Part shown: one piece after another, positions 6,727 through 7,496 of the stretch | Layout of the letters: each line of letters starts with the position of its first letter | Numbering within the stretch: position 1 is the stretch's first letter | DNA from: QHWK01 sp035315685 | Lineage (GTDB): Bacteria; Acidobacteriota; Vicinamibacteria; Vicinamibacterales; CAVVIG01 | Direction: 5' to 3' | Length of the DNA stretch: 7,496 nt | NCBI GenBank assembly: GCA_035315685.1 | Contig: DATFXR010000839.1 | Span: 1 to 7,496 of the forward strand | Program-made: the position numbers and the translations under genes | The notes under the pieces: generated by a model | The model's input: the letters and a program-made list of their open reading frames with translations, nothing else | What the model was told of the DNA's origin: nothing | Database searches by the model: none

Positions 6727-6768
6727 CTAAAGGGCTGCGCTACCGTAATTACTTACGTGAGCCTTTAG
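6727..6768 (-). terminator. possible stem-loop overlapping the stop codon of the mltD-like gene
   Basis: CTAAAGGGCT (6727-6736) can pair with AGCCTTTAG (6760-6768), nine base pairs with one bulged G. The second arm contains the TAA stop of the mltD-like gene. The loop holds a smaller hairpin, CGTAA-TTAC-TTACG (about 6745-6758), and GCAGC/GCTGC pairing just beyond offers a competing fold. It could slow or end transcription before the downstream gene. There is no T run, so the call is weak. Confidence 0.3.
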
Positions 6769-7496
6769 TTGGCGAGGCGGTAGAGCGTCAGGTGGTCACC
6801 GGCATTGAGCTGCCTGCCCTCGAGACGCGGGTTCCAGGTTTTCAGCGAGGCGACCGTCGTCTTGTAGAGGCGCGCGATCGATGCGAGCGTGTCGCCGCGC
6901 TTGACCTCATAGCTGACTTTCACGCGGTTCGACATCTCGGAACCCTGCGCGAGCTGCCCGGCCTCGGTCACGGTCTTGTGCGCCTCGGTGGCCGGTACCG
7001 GCCGATCAGTATGCGCAGCCATCAGGACGGTCGCCTCAGCGGGCACGATCAGCTTCTGCCCGGCAGCGACTCGCGCCGTGGCGGCAAGGTCGTTCGCTTC
7101 CGCCAGGTCGGTCTTGCTGACGTGCAGCTTGCGCGCGATGAGCAGAAGCGTATCGCCGCGCTTCACTGTGTAGTACTTCAGCGAGGCGAGATCGATCGGC
7201 GGTGCGTCGGCGAGCCTGGTCTGAACGATGCCGGCCGTCCCAACCGGGACCTTCAGCTCGTAGTTGGTCGCCTTGACGGGCGTCGTCCAGCGGCGAAGCT
7301 CGGGGTTCAGCGCCTGAATTTCGTCAACGGGCGCATCAGCCCACTCGGCGACACGCCGAAGATCGACCGGACGCGGCAGCGTCACCGTTTCGTACGTGTG
7401 CGGCGCTTCCGGTTCGAAGTCGAACCCATATTGCGCCGGGTTCCGCGCGATGACGATGGCTGCCAGAATCATCGGGACGTACTCGCGCGTCTCGCG
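6765..7496 (-). CDS. mltD: MltD-like lytic transglycosylase, C-terminal part with LysM repeats (5'-truncated by window edge)
   Basis: The frame is open to the right edge, giving 243 residues. The methionine encoded at 7472 is internal, because the eight codons before it (RETREYVP) complete the segment RETREYVPMILAAIVIARNP that closes the SLT lytic transglycosylase domain of MltD-type enzymes. The catalytic Glu lies upstream, outside the window. Then come a degenerate LysM-like unit at about 34-85 (YETVTLPRPVDLRRVAEWA, ALNPEL) and two clear LysM domains: YYTVKRGDTLLLIARKLHV from about 108 and YEVKRGDTLASIARLYKTT from about 196, the latter with the WNPRL motif. Family knowledge: MltD cleaves the MurNAc-GlcNAc bond with formation of 1,6-anhydro-MurNAc, and LysM domains bind peptidoglycan glycan. 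The protein should be periplasmic or lipid-anchored, but its signal sequence is not visible. A Thr/Ala-rich linker (about 155-190) separates the last two LysM units. It is co-directional with the modular secreted protein 134 bp downstream. Confidence 0.93.
   Translation of the reverse strand, partial: RETREYVPMILAAIVIARNPAQYGFDFEPEAPHTYETVTLPRPVDLRRVAEWADAPVDEIQALNPELRRWTTPVKATNYELKVPVGTAGIVQTRLADAPPIDLASLKYYTVKRGDTLLLIARKLHVSKTDLAEANDLAATARVAAGQKLIVPAEATVLMAAHTDRPVPATEAHKTVTEAGQLAQGSEMSNRVKVSYEVKRGDTLASIARLYKTTVASLKTWNPRLEGRQLNAGDHLTLYRLAN

Noticed and set aside
5245..6768. 507-codon open frame on the plus strand opposite the modular secreted protein
   Set aside because: Its translation is Arg/Ala/Asp-rich with no motif, whereas the opposite strand has clear repeated beta-sandwich modules and a signal peptide. 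This is a high-GC shadow frame.

Overview
The window is high-GC bacterial DNA, densely coding, with four protein genes and no RNA gene, CRISPR array or insertion sequence that I could see. The mix of genes is a ComM/YifB-type AAA+ protein, an MltD-type lytic transglycosylase with LysM repeats, and a large secreted protein built from carboxypeptidase-regulatory-like modules. With the base composition, this resembles Acidobacteriota (Vicinamibacteria-like) chromosomes. That placement is inference from gene content and style; there is no marker gene in the window.

Layout: (1) 1-1211, minus strand, is the N-terminal 403 codons of a ComM/YifB-family Mg-chelatase-like ATPase whose C-terminus lies beyond the left edge. 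(2) 1212-1384 is a divergent promoter region. (3) 1385-4123, plus strand, encodes a 912-residue cytoplasmic coiled-coil protein of unknown function. (4) 4124-4281 is the gap between two convergent genes, with a regular AGTC-based satellite followed by overlapping inverted repeats that could end transcription from both sides. (5) 4282-6630, minus strand, encodes a 782-residue exported protein of about seven prealbumin-like beta-sandwich modules. (6) 6631-6764 is a short structured gap. (7) 6765-7496, minus strand, is the C-terminal 243 residues of an MltD-like lytic transglycosylase that runs off the right edge.

The genes do not form an obvious single pathway. The mltD-like gene and the modular secreted protein are co-directional and both belong to the cell envelope. 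The ComM-like and coiled-coil genes are divergent from a shared 173-bp region, so common regulation is possible but not shown.

The most interesting signal is in the coiled-coil protein. Its hydrophobic core positions recur with a period of 31 residues (four heptads plus three) for 18 consecutive units over residues 321-879. A second block of about five units follows the same rule at residues 23-177. A plain heptad coil would not keep a 31-residue phase, so this looks like a rod with a regularly spaced discontinuity. I know of no named family that fits it.
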